A stretch of 64,000 bases of DNA from Paratinospora sagittata (Eukaryota; Streptophyta; Magnoliopsida; Ranunculales; Menispermaceae): NCBI GenBank assembly GCA_035771175.1, contig CM069593.1, positions 40,609,741 through 40,673,740 on the forward strand, written 5' to 3'. The translations under genes and the position numbers were made by a program. Under the pieces are notes generated by a model, which saw nothing but the letters and a program-made list of their open reading frames with translations, was not told the DNA's origin and did no database searches. Of the stretch, positions 50,454-62,277 are shown piece after piece; the first letter of the stretch is position 1, and every line of letters begins with the position of its first letter.

Positions 50454-51833
50454 TGTCACACCCCGCCCAGACGCGCCTAAACCGGCGGTACACTCTCGGA
50501 CGGGGCGCACATTTGGAACAATTACAATGGTAACAGCAGAGTGCGCAGTGGAAATACAGTACACACAATACAAATCTGATTTCATTTGATTCAGAATACT
50601 TTTGTACATAAAATGGTCAAGGGAACATACTCCCAAAATCCCCAATGAATCATACAAAGGGTACAAAATGTGGGCCCCATAACCTGCACCCAGTCTACCC
50701 TAATTTCCTGAAAGATTGATAATAATGAATTGAGCTTAACGCGCTCAGTGGGTAAATAGTGCATGAGTATAACAATTAATAAAGTATACTTCAATGTCAA
50801 ATATCTTAAATACACATGTGAGCATCATAATCAATCAATATGTATGTATGCATGACACCGTCTTGTAATGGTTTGATGAACGTACATTGCCTGAATTCAC
50901 GTACAGGAACGATGCTCTGGATTCATGTACTGATGTCCCTCCCCGGGCGTAGCCGGGTTCTCATGTACGTCCATCTCCAGAGAAATGTAATGAATAGCGA
51001 GCAATGCTATTAACTATTCTATGAGTCATAAACCATATACGTCCCTAGATGGTGATATGTATGATGCCAAAGCATGAACTGGTCTAGTCTACTGGTCTAG
51101 TTTTTTCTTGACATTTAGACTGACTTTGGCAACGTCTGGTGATCCTTATCAGGGTCAGTATCATGACGTGCAAGATTAGGACATTCAATATTACTGTATA
51201 AGCTGATAGCTTTCAATAAGACCAACTAGATCAGTCCCCAGTTGAGAGGTGAGACACAAGGTCTGCTTAAATACCAATCGCCTAGAGCAGCCCGCTGCCC
51301 CCCGTTCACTATTTAAAGTTACTGAGGATAAGACCGAGTCTAGTTGAGTCAGATTGACCACAAATCCGGCATTATAACAGTGTGATACATGAATTCCAAA
51401 TATACAGGCATAAGTGCAGCAGTATAAATAGTATATGACATAATGCAGTGTAAATGAACAGTAGACATAATAATAATTGAATGTAAACTTTAATAAAAGT
51501 TATGAAACACGCAAACCTATGTTTCGTTCCCCACCTTTAGATAAAAACTTCTTCTTTCAGATCTGACGCTTTCCTCCGGACAGAACTTCGTTGCACCGCT
51601 TTCAGATCTGGCGCTTCCTCCGGACAGGAGAAGAAAATCACAAGAGAAGGTGATTTGGTGTGAGGAATGAGAAATGAGGAGGGTTCCTTATATAGAGATT
51701 TTTTTGCGCCTGAACGTTCTGTCATGCACCTGAATGTTCGGGCATGCATTGCGCCTGAACGTTCTGTCGTGCGCCTGAACGTTCTGGCGTTGCCCAAATA
51801 GTAATTTTTTTTTGTGAAATACAGGGTATTACA
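50454..51833 (-). repeat. gypsy 5' LTR (right, 1,380 bp)
   Basis: Same termini as the left LTR. Has about four U3 tandem units (51,706-51,795) and lacks the block near 41,820-41,875. Confidence 0.95.
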
Positions 51834-52163
51834 CATTGTGGAACCCTATCATCCTAATAGGGTTCTTCGCCAGTTAGGCCATGTCCAAAAAAATCCTTTA
51901 TGGCCTCTTTGTCGATTATGAGCAACTAAGAGTTCATCAACGAAACTATACCATGTGAAGTACATGTTTTATGATTAGACACAAGAGATATGGGATAACC
52001 ATGTTCTTTCTGCTCGAGTACGTGGTGAACATTTAAGACATCCATGGGATGCAATTCTAAACTATCTTGAGTGGTATATCTCTATATCTCACCCGATTAT
52101 TGAGAACCTGTACCCCAGAACAACATATCTCAAGGACATATTGTTTACGATGAGGCCACCCAG

Positions 52164-52679
52164 GTAATAAAGTTTGCATTTTTTCTTCTTTTATAAAACG
52201 AATAAGTTTATATGTTAGCTTTATATTTTATATATTATTCTCATGTAATTGTTTATTTGCACGTACTCTATAAAACAGTGAAATAGACGAGCCCTAGACA
52301 TCGCATTACAATGGAGATCCACGCCTGAATTAGAGTTAACAGTTGGTAGTGCGGTGGTTGCCATGGATTCAATAATAAGTGTTCTATTTGGTGTTAACAT
52401 CCAGGGCAATGAATCTAGGCTTTTTTCTACAATGATGAATAAACTGAGCCATCGAACCTAAGGCGCGATGAAGCAGGCCCATCATCAGTTTCAGTATATT
52501 CCCACAAGCGTAGGGGATAGTAGTTTTGCTTTAGTGGCTGTTTTTTTGTTTTCTAAGATTTGTAGTTGTGAATTATATAACTTGATACTATTTTGAACAA
52601 TTCTTGAATGAAAATTTACATTTATGTTATAATTTTGGATATTATTTTGTTGGATTCATAGAAACAAGCGAACGATGTG
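52164..52679. other. Downstream of the PMD exon, no clear gene
   Basis: Begins with GTAATA, a donor. A later stretch (52,278-52,560) could hold a decayed last PMD exon, but no phrase is diagnostic. Confidence 0.4.
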
Positions 52680-53160
52680 GAATGGTGTCTCACGACTCAA
52701 ATTAGTTAAGGAAGTTTTCAAGAACATGAAAAATGTCAAAACATGCTTAGAAATACATGCTAGAAGGTAAAAATAAAAAATAAATGAGAAAATAAGAGGT
52801 TCAGTCGACGACCCCGACCAAACCTTAATCAGTAAGTTCGACCAGACAGGGTCGAACCTACTGTTTAAGGTTCGCCCGACCCCGGCCGAACCTCTTATTT
52901 CCCATTTTTTTGTAATTTTCAACTTCCATCCTATTATCTTAAGCATTTGATGACATTCTTGAGCTGCCTACTAACATTTGGACCTAACTTAGTTGGTGGG
53001 ACATCGTTCCCCACTCGTAACCATCATGTGGGGTATAGGTGGAGAATGGTATCCCACCAACCAAATTAGCATGTAATGTTCGTAGACATGTTCAAAATGT
53101 CTAGAAATGCTTAACAATACGAGATGGAAGGTGAAAATAAAGGGAAAATAAGAGGTTCAA
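52680..53160. repeat. Palindromic satellite-like repeat, left block
   Basis: Contains an imperfect palindrome centred near 53,028: GTTGGTGGGACATCGTTCCC against GGGATACCATTCTCCACC. The inverted similarity extends outward through the GTTCGTAGACATG and GAGATGGAAGGTGAAAATAA phrases. Between palindromes lies a short block with GGTTCGCCCG, GGCCGAACC and TACTGTTTAAGG. The same unit recurs at 62,278-63,350. Confidence 0.7.
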
Positions 53161-53380
53161 TGTGAGCCTCTCGAAGTATCTCAGCACGCAACTCAACATC
53201 ATATGAGATATAGTCTCCTTCTAAACCGCAAGACATCATCTGGACCTATTTGCCAATTGGCCTGGTCAGCACTGTCTGCGTATCTACGGTACATGTCATA
53301 ATCCGGACAATGTTCCTGTAGATCTCTAACTTGCGGAATATGGGCATCAGCAAGCTGCACGTGCATCTGAGCACATATCT
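53161..53380 (-). pseudogene. gypsy RNase H-integrase junction fragment
   Basis: On the minus strand MHVQLADAHIPQVRDLQEHC leads to GPDDVLRFRRRLYLI and, after a stop and frame shift, VELRAEILREAH. This is the conserved stretch before the integrase zinc finger of gypsy pol. It stops abruptly at the LTR starting at 53,381 and at the palindromic repeat on its left. Confidence 0.65.
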
Positions 53381-55739
53381 TATAACGACCCACTTTTGCA
53401 TATAATGTCATGATGAGGTCTTGTGTATGTATTTGATGTGTATAATACTCGTATTTTGCATGTTTTGTGTATGTATTTGATGTTTTTACATGATAATTAA
53501 TTATTGGTGCGTCAAATGGACGTGGGGATATTAGAAATGAGTTCAGAACGCGTCTTTACATAGAAATCAACTGGCTATGCGCGAAATTCCGATGTGTATT
53601 GAGCGCGTAGTAGCGAAATGAAAAATGAGTGTTTTTGGCAAAAATGAGGACACTCATGCGCAAGGGAGGACGCTCATGCGCAAATGGGAGGGCGCTGATC
53701 CGAATTTTTGGGCGATTTTTTTTTTTTTTTTTTATGAAAAATGGCCAAAAATCAGTATTTTAAAAGGGGAAAAGTTGCTACCATTTCCATTTGAGTTGGG
53801 AACGAATTGGAAAAGGAAGAATGGTGGAAAACTAAAGTTTCAAGAGAAAATCTTCACCATTTATATCCCAAAGTAAGTGTTTTTCTCCATTTCTTTCTAT
53901 GAAATCACCATTGAAGGTGAGAGTAAGCTTTCTAATGGTGTAATTTTCTCCATAGGCCACGATTTTGGATATTCCTAACCTAGGGTTGGTTGGTATTTTG
54001 CTATTTTGAGCTTGTTTAAGGTAGAAATAACCTTCCTTAACCTAGATCTATACCCAATGTGCATTTTGCAAGCACTTTACCACGTTTTTTGGTGGAGTTA
54101 AGTGTAATGATCCTAAACCTAAAAAATGAACTTAGGGTTTTCCATTTAAGTTGCCACTCAATTATGTTGAATAAATGACTGATTCTAAGTGATTGATGAT
54201 CCAATTCACTGATTTTGAATGGTGGAAAGCCTAGGTGTAGTGTAAAATTGGTTCAGGGCTTGATTTTGGGATTTTGTCCAAAATTGAGGCTTTTGACCTA
54301 AATCAAGTCAATTGATTAAATTGACTTGAAATTTGTCTAATTGAACCCAAATTGAGTGAAATTGTGGGTTTATAATGGTTAGACTAGTGTTAGAATTGCA
54401 TGAGTTAGTTCAATTTGACCATGTAGAGATTTATCTAATTTGGGGCTTTTGAGGCATTTAGATTGGAGTTGGTCAATTGAATGGTGTTAAGTGTTTCTAA
54501 TTCAAATTGGTGTGGATTAGATGTGATTTGGGTTAATAATTATGTATTTAGACATAATAGACTGAAATTGATCATTTGTGTATGAAATTGATTCATTTCA
54601 GGTGTATGTGAGTTAATTGGCCAATTGAAATGTACATGATGTGTGAAATTGGCTAGTGAATTGGTTGTAAGTATTTCTCACCTTTGTTTTCTATTATGAC
54701 ATTTTATTTATATAAATTGGTTTGTGCAATGGCATGCATCTTATATATATATGTGTGTGTGTGGATTGTGATTTAAGAGCATGAGCATGGAATATATGCA
54801 TTGATATTGCCTTGGGTGTTTTGGATTAAATACCTTGACATTGTTGTCTTTCTATTTACTTATTCTTCGGAAAAATGTGCCGTCGGAATACTTGGATTGG
54901 TGTTTCGTGGAAATGACTTTCCGAATCATTGAGGAATGTAAGGGTAGAAAGATTAGGAGGATTAGTGTCAGGTAATGCTCCGGTTGGAACCTATTGGCCA
55001 ATAGGGGAAGTAAAAGCATGTGTTATTCTGACATATCCTTTTGGTAAAGAGTCTGCATATTTGATTCTTATGGAAATGATGCATAATTACATGTTTAGTT
55101 TAAACACATGTATAATATGATTTTTCTTGATGCATTTGGTTTATGAATGGAATTTTCAATATCATACGTGTTTTTTATAAATGCATATATGAAAATATAT
55201 TGTGAGAACTTACTCATTGAGCTAATTGAGCTCACTCCATTTTTTCCTACTTTTCTCAGGTTCATATCAGAAAGGAAAGGGCAAGACTTAAAGCTTGCAG
55301 TCTTCATTTCCTTCTCTTTTGGATGCATGTTTTGATTCGAATATTTTTGGGAAAACTTGGGACTAGTATAATTGTTTTGTTTCATTTTTGATTATGTATA
55401 TAAATATCACAAATTCTCATGTATATAAAATATAGATAATTGTGGTTTGTTTGGTTTTGAGGATGACTTGGGATGTGGATATGTCATGTGAGAAAGCAAA
55501 ATGATTGGGTTTGATATGAATGATGTTGATTATTTGATTATATGTCTTTGTGTGATTAGATGTGATTATCATGATATTTTGTGGAACCTTAGATTTATGG
55601 GAAGGTTCTGTTGAAAATTTTAGTTATTTTGTGGTATTATTTTAAAAGGAAGAGGCTGACAAAGTATCGTATACGTCTAGGTATGACGTATATGGTATTT
55701 TGTACCGGTCGTGAAGTCACCCGGAGAGGGGTTGCGACA
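53381..55739 (+). repeat. gypsy F 5' LTR (2.36 kb)
   Basis: Starts TATAACGACCCAC and ends GGGGTTGCGACA, just before a primer site. It contains the LTR-typical phrase CTTTTCTCAGGTTCATATC near 55,250. It is distantly similar to the inverted LTR at 59,503-62,277. No matching 3' LTR in the window. Confidence 0.75.
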
Positions 55740-55743
55740 ATTT

Positions 55744-55756
55744 TGGTATCAGAGAC
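55744..55756 (+). other. gypsy F primer-binding site
   Basis: TGGTATCAGAGAC four bases after the LTR end, tRNA-iMet type. Confidence 0.85.
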
Positions 55757-55949
55757 TATGTTTAGGATACTTATGGTTAGGTTATAAAAAACTTTAAGAA
55801 AGATAAAAACTTTATAATGTTATGATTGATTGTATGGGTATTGTATGGGTAGTTAGATTATGTTAATGCTATCCTTGGTATGCTACCTTGCTTGATGCAT
55901 TCCTTTTTGCCCATTGAAATTTCAGTTTTCTGAAGAAGGGCAAAATCAA

Positions 55950-56878
55950 GGATAGTAAAGGACCCTAGCAATCAAGATAGGCTTAAGAGACTAGAGGAAA
56001 TGTTTGCTATCCAGCAGCAGCAAAATGCTCAACTTCTTAAGATGATCACAAAACTGTAACAAGACAGGCCACGTGTTGATGCACCTGTTGTACAAGGTGT
56101 GGGCACTAGTAGCGTTGGTGTTGTGGCTGTTACACCTCCTGCTGAGACTAGAGTACCTACTCTTGAGTTCGGTGAGGACGTCGTGAAGAAGAAACAATAT
56201 GAGAAAGTGATGAAGGGTTTCAAAATGCGGGAACCTCCAACATTTTCAGGCAGTTTGAAGCTTGAGGATGCTAAGAGTTGGATTCTGTGCATGAAAGTCA
56301 TCTTCAATGATATGCAAGCTCTAGGCAGAGATAAGATTCGTCTAGCTAGATTTAAGTTGGTCGATAGAATTGACAGATGGTGGGAAACTACTCAGAGATC
56401 CCCTGGTGAGATTATGTCTTGGACTAGATTCAAAGAGTTGTTCTACACTACTTACTACCCGCGATCAAAGGTTGATCAGAGGCGAAATGAGTTCATACAG
56501 TTGACTTAGGGTAGTAGATCAGTTCGATAGTACGAATATGAGTTTAATAGACTCTCACTCTTTGCTCCAAAGCTAGTACCTTCTGATGAGTTGAGGATGG
56601 CTAGACTTCAAGATGGATTTAGGGATTCGATTAGACAGGGTTTAGCACTGGCTGGTGTGTCGACTTATGATCAAGCCTTGAGGCAGGCTGTGGATTTTGA
56701 GACTGCTGAGGCTGCAACGAGATCTAAAACAACGACTATTCCGCCAATACCTGCATTTCCTTCTGATTCATCTTTTTCATCTTCAGGAAAAAAGAAGAAG
56801 AAGTGGAACAAAAAGTTTTGGGATGATAGTAAGAAGCCTAAGACTAGTGGTGGATTTTCTGGGGCTGATTCTTTTGTT
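55950..56878 (+). pseudogene. gypsy F gag, cut off at an inverted junction
   Basis: Frames from about 55,998: a Gln-rich start with a stop, then MREPPTFSGSLKLEDAKSWI, DKIRLARFKLVDRIDRWWE, WTRFKELFYTTYYP, two stops after FIQLT and SVR, then ELRMARLQDGFRDSIRQGLA and a Lys/Ser-rich tail to GADSFVT. At about 56,878 the frame runs directly into the antisense of another element's RT, so zinc knuckle and pol are gone. Similar to the gag of element G. Confidence 0.85.
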
Positions 56879-57534
56879 ACTCAACATGACCCAAGAACTT
56901 CACCTCAGTCATCCAGAAGTCACACTTGCTCGGCTTGGCATAAAGCCTATGCTCTAACAATGTCTGCAAAGTAACTCTGAGATGACGCTCATGATCCTCT
57001 TTAGTCTTAGAATAGACTAGGATATCATCAATGAAGACTATAATGAGCTGGTCAAAGTACGGTCTGAATACTCTCTGCATCAGATCCATGAACATGTGGC
57101 GCATTAGTCAACCCGAAGGGCATCACCAAAAACTCATAATGTCCATAACTCGTCTGAAAAGCAGTCTTCGGCACATCCGCACCTTTAATCCTAAACTGAT
57201 GGTACCTAGACCTCAAGTCAATCTTCAAAAAGAACTTGGCCCCAATTAGTTGATCAAACAAGTCATTAATACGAGGAAGTGGATACTTGTTCTTCACAGT
57301 CACCTTATTCAGCTGATGGTGGTCTATACACAATTGAAGACTCCCATCTTTCTTCTTGATGAACAACACAGGTGCTCCCCAAGGTAACATACTAGGGGAA
57401 ATAAATCCCTTGCCCATCAGCTCATCAAGCTGGGCTTTGAGTTCATTCAACTTTTTCGGTGTCATACAATATGGTGGAATGGAAATGAGTTTTGTCCCGG
57501 GCATTAACTCAATGATAAAGTCTACCTATCGCTT
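56879..57534 (-). pseudogene. gypsy G reverse transcriptase (partial)
   Basis: [40 protein letters not shown], a palm start [15 protein letters not shown] (usual GYHQ is RYHQ), [11 protein letters not shown], a frameshift near 57,105, then the FIDDILVYS catalytic motif and [14 protein letters not shown]. Truncated at the junction with element F. Confidence 0.88.
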
Positions 57535-58340
57535 AGGCGGTAAACCAGGTAACTCATCAGGAAAAACCTTTAGGTACTCGGAGACTACAAGAATGTCTAC
57601 TAACTGAATGCCATGTCCCACATCATTCACTGGCCTCAAACTAGCCATCGTAGCAACCTCATCGTCAGATGCTAATCTACCCTGGGTAGGTGGTCTCGAT
57701 GCAGTCCTGCCTCGAGCAACAAAGACTGGTTGTCCGGGTATCTGGAAGACAACCCTCTTGCCGAAGCAATCAATGAGAACGTGATGCGCTGCCATCCAAT
57801 CCATACCCAAAATGGTATCGAACTCGAGGAACTCTAAGACTCTAAGGTTAACAGACATCTCGTGGTCCTCAAATCTCACAATGCATCCCACACATACCAT
57901 GTTAGGGTAAATCTTCTCACTAGTCGCCGTACTCAAAATCAACGACGTACTGGTCTTAACAGTAGACAATCTCAATCTATCTACCACACTACCAGAAATA
58001 AAGGACAAAGTAAAACCGACATCAACCAAGGCATACATCAAATAATCACAAATGCTGATAGTACTTTCAATCAATTGCTTGTTGGCCTTTGGATCTGCTT
58101 GTGTTGCTCGGGCCTGCTCCCTGGTAGCAACTGGCATAGGACTATACAGTGTAGCAGATGCTCTACGTGGACACTCACTCATCTTGTGCCTCGAAACACG
58201 ACACTCGAAATAGACTATCAGTCTCGATGCCCTAGGCACTGAATATACAGCCTGCGACTTTGCTCTAGCTGTTTGTTGTCCACTGTGCCTAGTCAAACTC
58301 TGCTGCTGCTGGGGCCTGCCTGACATCTGCACACTCTGGC
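57526..58340 (-). pseudogene. gypsy G zinc-knuckle and protease region
   Basis: FECRVSRHKMSECP is a damaged zinc knuckle (first Cys is Tyr). The protease site reads ALVDVGFTLSFIS in place of the usual LVDSGATHSFIS, then VLEFLEFDTILGMDWMAAHH. It ends in VFPDELPGLPPKR, the standard link to RT. The catalytic Asp is kept but the flap and Ser are changed. Confidence 0.85.
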
Positions 58341-58344
58341 CTGA

Positions 58345-59304
58345 AACTGGTGGTGCAACTGTTATGGAGCGGAGGCTACTAATACTTCGTACTTAATGCC
58401 ACCAAACCTCGGCTTCGTATATTTCCGCTCTTCTTTCCATAAAACTGACCGCTAACCCTGTCTGCTGTGTCTGTCCTGAAGGAACTGTAGGTGCCTGTAC
58501 TGTGGCTGATGTCCTCATTTAGGAATGAGCCTCTGCAGTCTCGAAGTTAGCGGTCTGCAACATCGCCTGGGCGTAAGTTTGAACGCCGGCAAGTGCCAAA
58601 CCCTGACGAATACAATCACAAAACCCATCTCATATCCTCTGCATGCGAAGGTAGTCAGTTGACACCATCTCAGGAGCGAAGAGTGCCAAGGGGTCAAACT
58701 TCTGCTTTTACTCCCTCACTGATCGACTTCCCTGGGTCAAGTGCATGAACTCGATACTCCTCTGATCGCGCCCTGACCTCAGGTAGAACTTTTCGTAGAA
58801 AAGTTCTTTAAACTTGGTCCACGTATGAATCTCATCGACCATGCGGTCCAGTCTCAGCCACCAATCATCAGCTCTGTCAACGAGCTTGAACCTGGCCAAC
58901 CTTACTCTTTCAGCCTCAGAAACCTGCATGTCGCTAAAGATAGTTTCCATCCTCCTGAGCCATCTCTCAACTGTCTCGAGACATAGGCCTCCAGTAGGGC
59001 CTCTGATCCGGAAGGCCTTCATGACCCTCTCATGACGCTCTGACTCAAACCTCTGCTTAGGAATCCCCACAGCCTCAACCGATACCTCAGCCTGGACATC
59101 GGCATGAACCTCAGCTAATCCAACCCTATCCCGCACGAGCATGCCAACACTACTGTGCTTCCCCTCAACTGGAATACCTGGCTGTGGCTACTTGTTGCCC
59201 CAAACCTTGGAAAACGGGGCTAGAATTTGAGTCTGCTGCTGTTGAATTTGGGTTTAAGCAGCAACTAAGGCTTCAATCTGCCTAAAGAGTTCATCTGGGT
59301 CCAT
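58345..59304 (-). pseudogene. gypsy G gag
   Basis: ATG at 59,302-59,304 opens MDPDELFRQIEALVAA, then a stop. The capsid part (59,142-58,708) has ETVERWLRRMETIFSDMQVS, RLARFKLVDRADDWW and FKELFYEKFYLRS. Later frames carry RQGLALAGVQTYAQAM with frame shifts. Close relative of the gag at 55,950-56,878. Confidence 0.85.
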
Positions 59305-59486
59305 GGTTAGTTCTGAATTTCCTTTCTTGCAAATCTGAAATTCATAAATAAGGAAAAGTCCAACAGAATCACAATCCATGAGAGTTGTTATCCTTAAGAT
59401 AACTACCCATAATCATACCCATAAAAGAAATTATAATATCTTATAAGTCTTTTATTCTTTTTAATGTTTTTAAACCTAAAACACTC

Positions 59487-62277
59487 GCTCTGATACCAAA
59501 ATTATCACGACCTACAATCTGTGACGTCATGACAGGCACAAAACCCCGTGTATATCCTCTCTCGACATATGCGGCGTCCCGATAAGCCTTCTAACACAAA
59601 CTATAATCCCAAATACACAACAATAAACACATGAACATAATATAAGTTCATAATATAAAACATATCCAAAATGACAACCAGAAAATTTTTCTCCAAGTCC
59701 ATAGTGTTCAAAAGTACATAATATACTTAACCATAAGTACAAACCCATATAAATGTTAAGTATAATCATTAGGTGTTACATAGTACAATTTATCAAAATA
59801 AATTGCGAAAAAGAACTAAACACCTACGCCAACAACAATATGGGAACGCTTCGCAGCTAAACTTTCCCTTTCTCCTTCTTATTAGATCCTGAAAAGATAA
59901 GGATGAGGGGTGAGCTACAACAAGCTCAGTGAATGTTCTATACAAGTGGCAACATATATATGCATTTAAGTAAAACATTGCAAGAATCATTAAAACCATT
60001 TAAATAATCATGAGTGTAAGCAATATTACATATATGCCAATATAATGTATCATGCCATAAACAAGACAATGCATACCATTTTATAAGCATGCACGTGCAA
60101 CCTAACACCTCCTGAGTAAGAATCAATACAAAGGCCATGTGTGCGCGAAACCCATGCCTGATCGACTTCTTACTCTTATCTATCAGAACTCCTATGGATT
60201 TTATGAACCATAGGATTCACCCACCAAGACAAGTACCATGTCTAGGCGAATCCTAACATACACAACTCATAGAAATTATTTGTAAGGTTCACAATTGAGG
60301 ATTCCCGGTCGGCCCAATGGGATTCCATAAGAAATCTGAAGCTTAGGGAATGCACATAATTCAACTGCTTTCCCAACTGACTATGCTCAAATACAGTTCA
60401 TGAATTCAATAAATCATGCATACTACATTATACAAGCATTTAAAACATTTTATACTACAATGCCACATATAGAATTCACAAGTAAAAGAAACACTCATCC
60501 TTGATTGGCTAGACCTAGCCAGTCTAACTTTCAATTCCAAGAAAGAGCACTAGAATGCCACAATCACCTCAATGCGCCACAATCACCCCAATGCACCATA
60601 ATCTTCAATTGGACTATTTGGGTCACTTAGATCAAATCACAAATCCTGAAAACGACATGGTTTATGCGAAACTGAAATCAGTACAAGTATGCTAATCAAC
60701 CATGTTTAAACCCAAATCAAATGCCAATTAAGTTTCTAAAATGGTCATACACATGAGCTAATCTCAAATTGCCCAATTCACCCTTTTACTACCCAATTAA
60801 CCTACATTTAACCAAATTGAATGCAGTGGGTTGATCTAAACACTATAATACATGACATTCAATCATAAGACTAATTGCAAGTCAATTTCATCAATTGAAA
60901 TTAATTAGGTCAAAATTTCCAAATTTGGACAAATCCCCAAATCACATGCAATTTCCCAAATTACAAGAAAATTGCCAAATTACATACCCTAGGCCAAAAT
61001 TTCTCTACACTAGGGTTCCCACTAATTAAAATCAGTAATTTGGAGTGCCATACATCCATATTTACCCATGCATTCATCATAAATCACATGCAATTTGAAT
61101 AGTAAACCTTAGGTCTAAAATCCTAGTTTAGGTCAAATCCATGAAACCCCTCCAATTTCTTGTTAGAAATTGGGGGTTTCACCATTTATGGACTCCCCAT
61201 ACCATCTAGATACATATATCACAAAATCAAAGCCTAAGTCCAACATTGGTTTTCCACCACTCCCTTCAATTTCTGGATACATGGATGGAAAACACCCCTT
61301 AGGTGTTGGTTGAGGTTAGGGAAAGATTTTAACATGAAAAACAAGAATAAAATAGTCCATACATGCAAACCCTAGGTCTAGGACCCTAAAATTTCGGGAT
61401 TCATAGAAACCCTAGGTCGAAAATCAGTTTTCATGCAAGAAGGAAAGTGATAGAAGGAAGAAAAATGAGAAAGAATGGAAAAGAAATGATTACCTTGAGT
61501 GTTTTTAGGCAAAAATTACCAAAAAAACCCTAACTTCTCCCCTTTCTCTCCTCTCCCCTTCTTTATCTCCTCCCCTAGCTTTCTAGCCCTTTTTGAAAGT
61601 TAAAAATGAAGAAACTCACGTTCAAATGGCTCATATAGAGGTTTAGTTGCATTTTTGGGCCCACACATGAAAGTTAGAAAAAAAAAACCACTTAAATAAA
61701 AGGAACAATTTTTTTTAGTGCAATTACTTGCACTTAGATAATCAATTTCTTGAAAACTACTAATCAATTTAACATCTTAACCATTCATAACGTTTATGGT
61801 TCAATTAAAAATCGTTTGGTAAAATTTCAGCTTAATCAAACGGTGGAATTGCGAGATCCAACCATTTGATGAAAACTGCGCAAGAAAATCCTTAAATCCG
61901 TGAAACAGTGTTTGGAGTCTTATGTCTCACAGTAAACAATTCTGATCAAGATCTTCACCATTCATAATGAATATCTGTCAGAGAACAATAATCTGACAAA
62001 ATTTCAGCTCAATCGGACCACGGATCTAGGATATCAAGCTATTGATGTAATCGGTTATAGAAATTTCTTCCTCCTTGGAGCGAGCTCCACTGATCCAAAA
62101 CACTATTTTTGACATGTTTCGACGTCGAACGGGTCTCCGATCATTCCAAAACTTTACGCACACATTAAACAACTTAAAAGCATGCAAAGACACTTGAACC
62201 AACACATGTCGAGCATCAAATACGTATAGGGTACTCTACGGGTCAAAATGACGTCATCCTAAGGTATGAGTGTTATA
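59487..62277 (-). repeat. gypsy G 5' LTR and primer site
   Basis: LTR about 59,503-62,277 (2.8 kb). Minus strand starts TATAACACTCATACC, contains TGACGTCAT (a bZIP-type site, about 62,251) close to its start, and ends CGTGATA. TGGTATCAGAGC follows at 59,498-59,487 as primer site. The phrase CTTTTCAGGATCTAATAAG near 59,890 parallels that in LTR F. Confidence 0.78.

Larger units (their letters stand above)
40623..51833 (-). mobile_element. Complete Ty3/gypsy chromovirus-like element, TSD CATTG
   Basis: Perfect 5-bp duplications cattg (40,618-40,622 and 51,834-51,838). LTRs at 40,623-42,196 and 50,454-51,833. Minus-strand layout: 5' LTR, primer site, AT-rich leader, an extra 527-codon ORF, spacer, gag, protease, RT, RNase H, integrase, chromodomain-like C-terminus, polypurine tract, 3' LTR. 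The pol order (integrase last) and the C-terminal chromodomain-like stretch point to a Tekay/Del-type chromovirus. It is structurally complete but has several stops. A solo LTR of the same family is at 18,333-19,550. Confidence 0.95.
39250..52163 (+). pseudogene. Plant mobile domain (PMD / MAIN-like) pseudogene split by a gypsy element
   Basis: Exon 1 (to 40,165) reads LISEFMERWQPETNISFHLP, FGKMTITFDDVEILLNIHVTG and, after the palindrome insertion at 39,566-39,896, YSWGVACLAFFYRQLGFATR. Exon 2 (40,255-40,419) has GWLYDHFPLIHHR and LDRLHPHE. Exon 3 starts at 40,530 (VYWDPYQDLRETRP), is cut at 40,622 by the gypsy, and resumes at 51,839 (EPYHPNRVLRQLGHVQKNPL) to 52,163. GT/AG sites fit. This is the aminotransferase-like plant mobile domain, found in host silencing factors and in transposons. 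Stops (after LLMQG, VSK and PLCRL), frameshifts and the two insertions make it a pseudogene. An origin from a transposon-borne PMD is possible. Confidence 0.8.
56879..62277 (-). mobile_element. Ty3/gypsy element G, inverted relative to F, truncated in RT
   Basis: From right to left: LTR (59,503-62,277), primer-site complement (59,487-59,498), gag, protease, RT, ending abruptly at 56,879 after KFLGHV. RNase H, integrase and the 3' LTR are absent. F and G form a head-to-head pair with LTRs outward, as if two related elements recombined. Confidence 0.85.
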
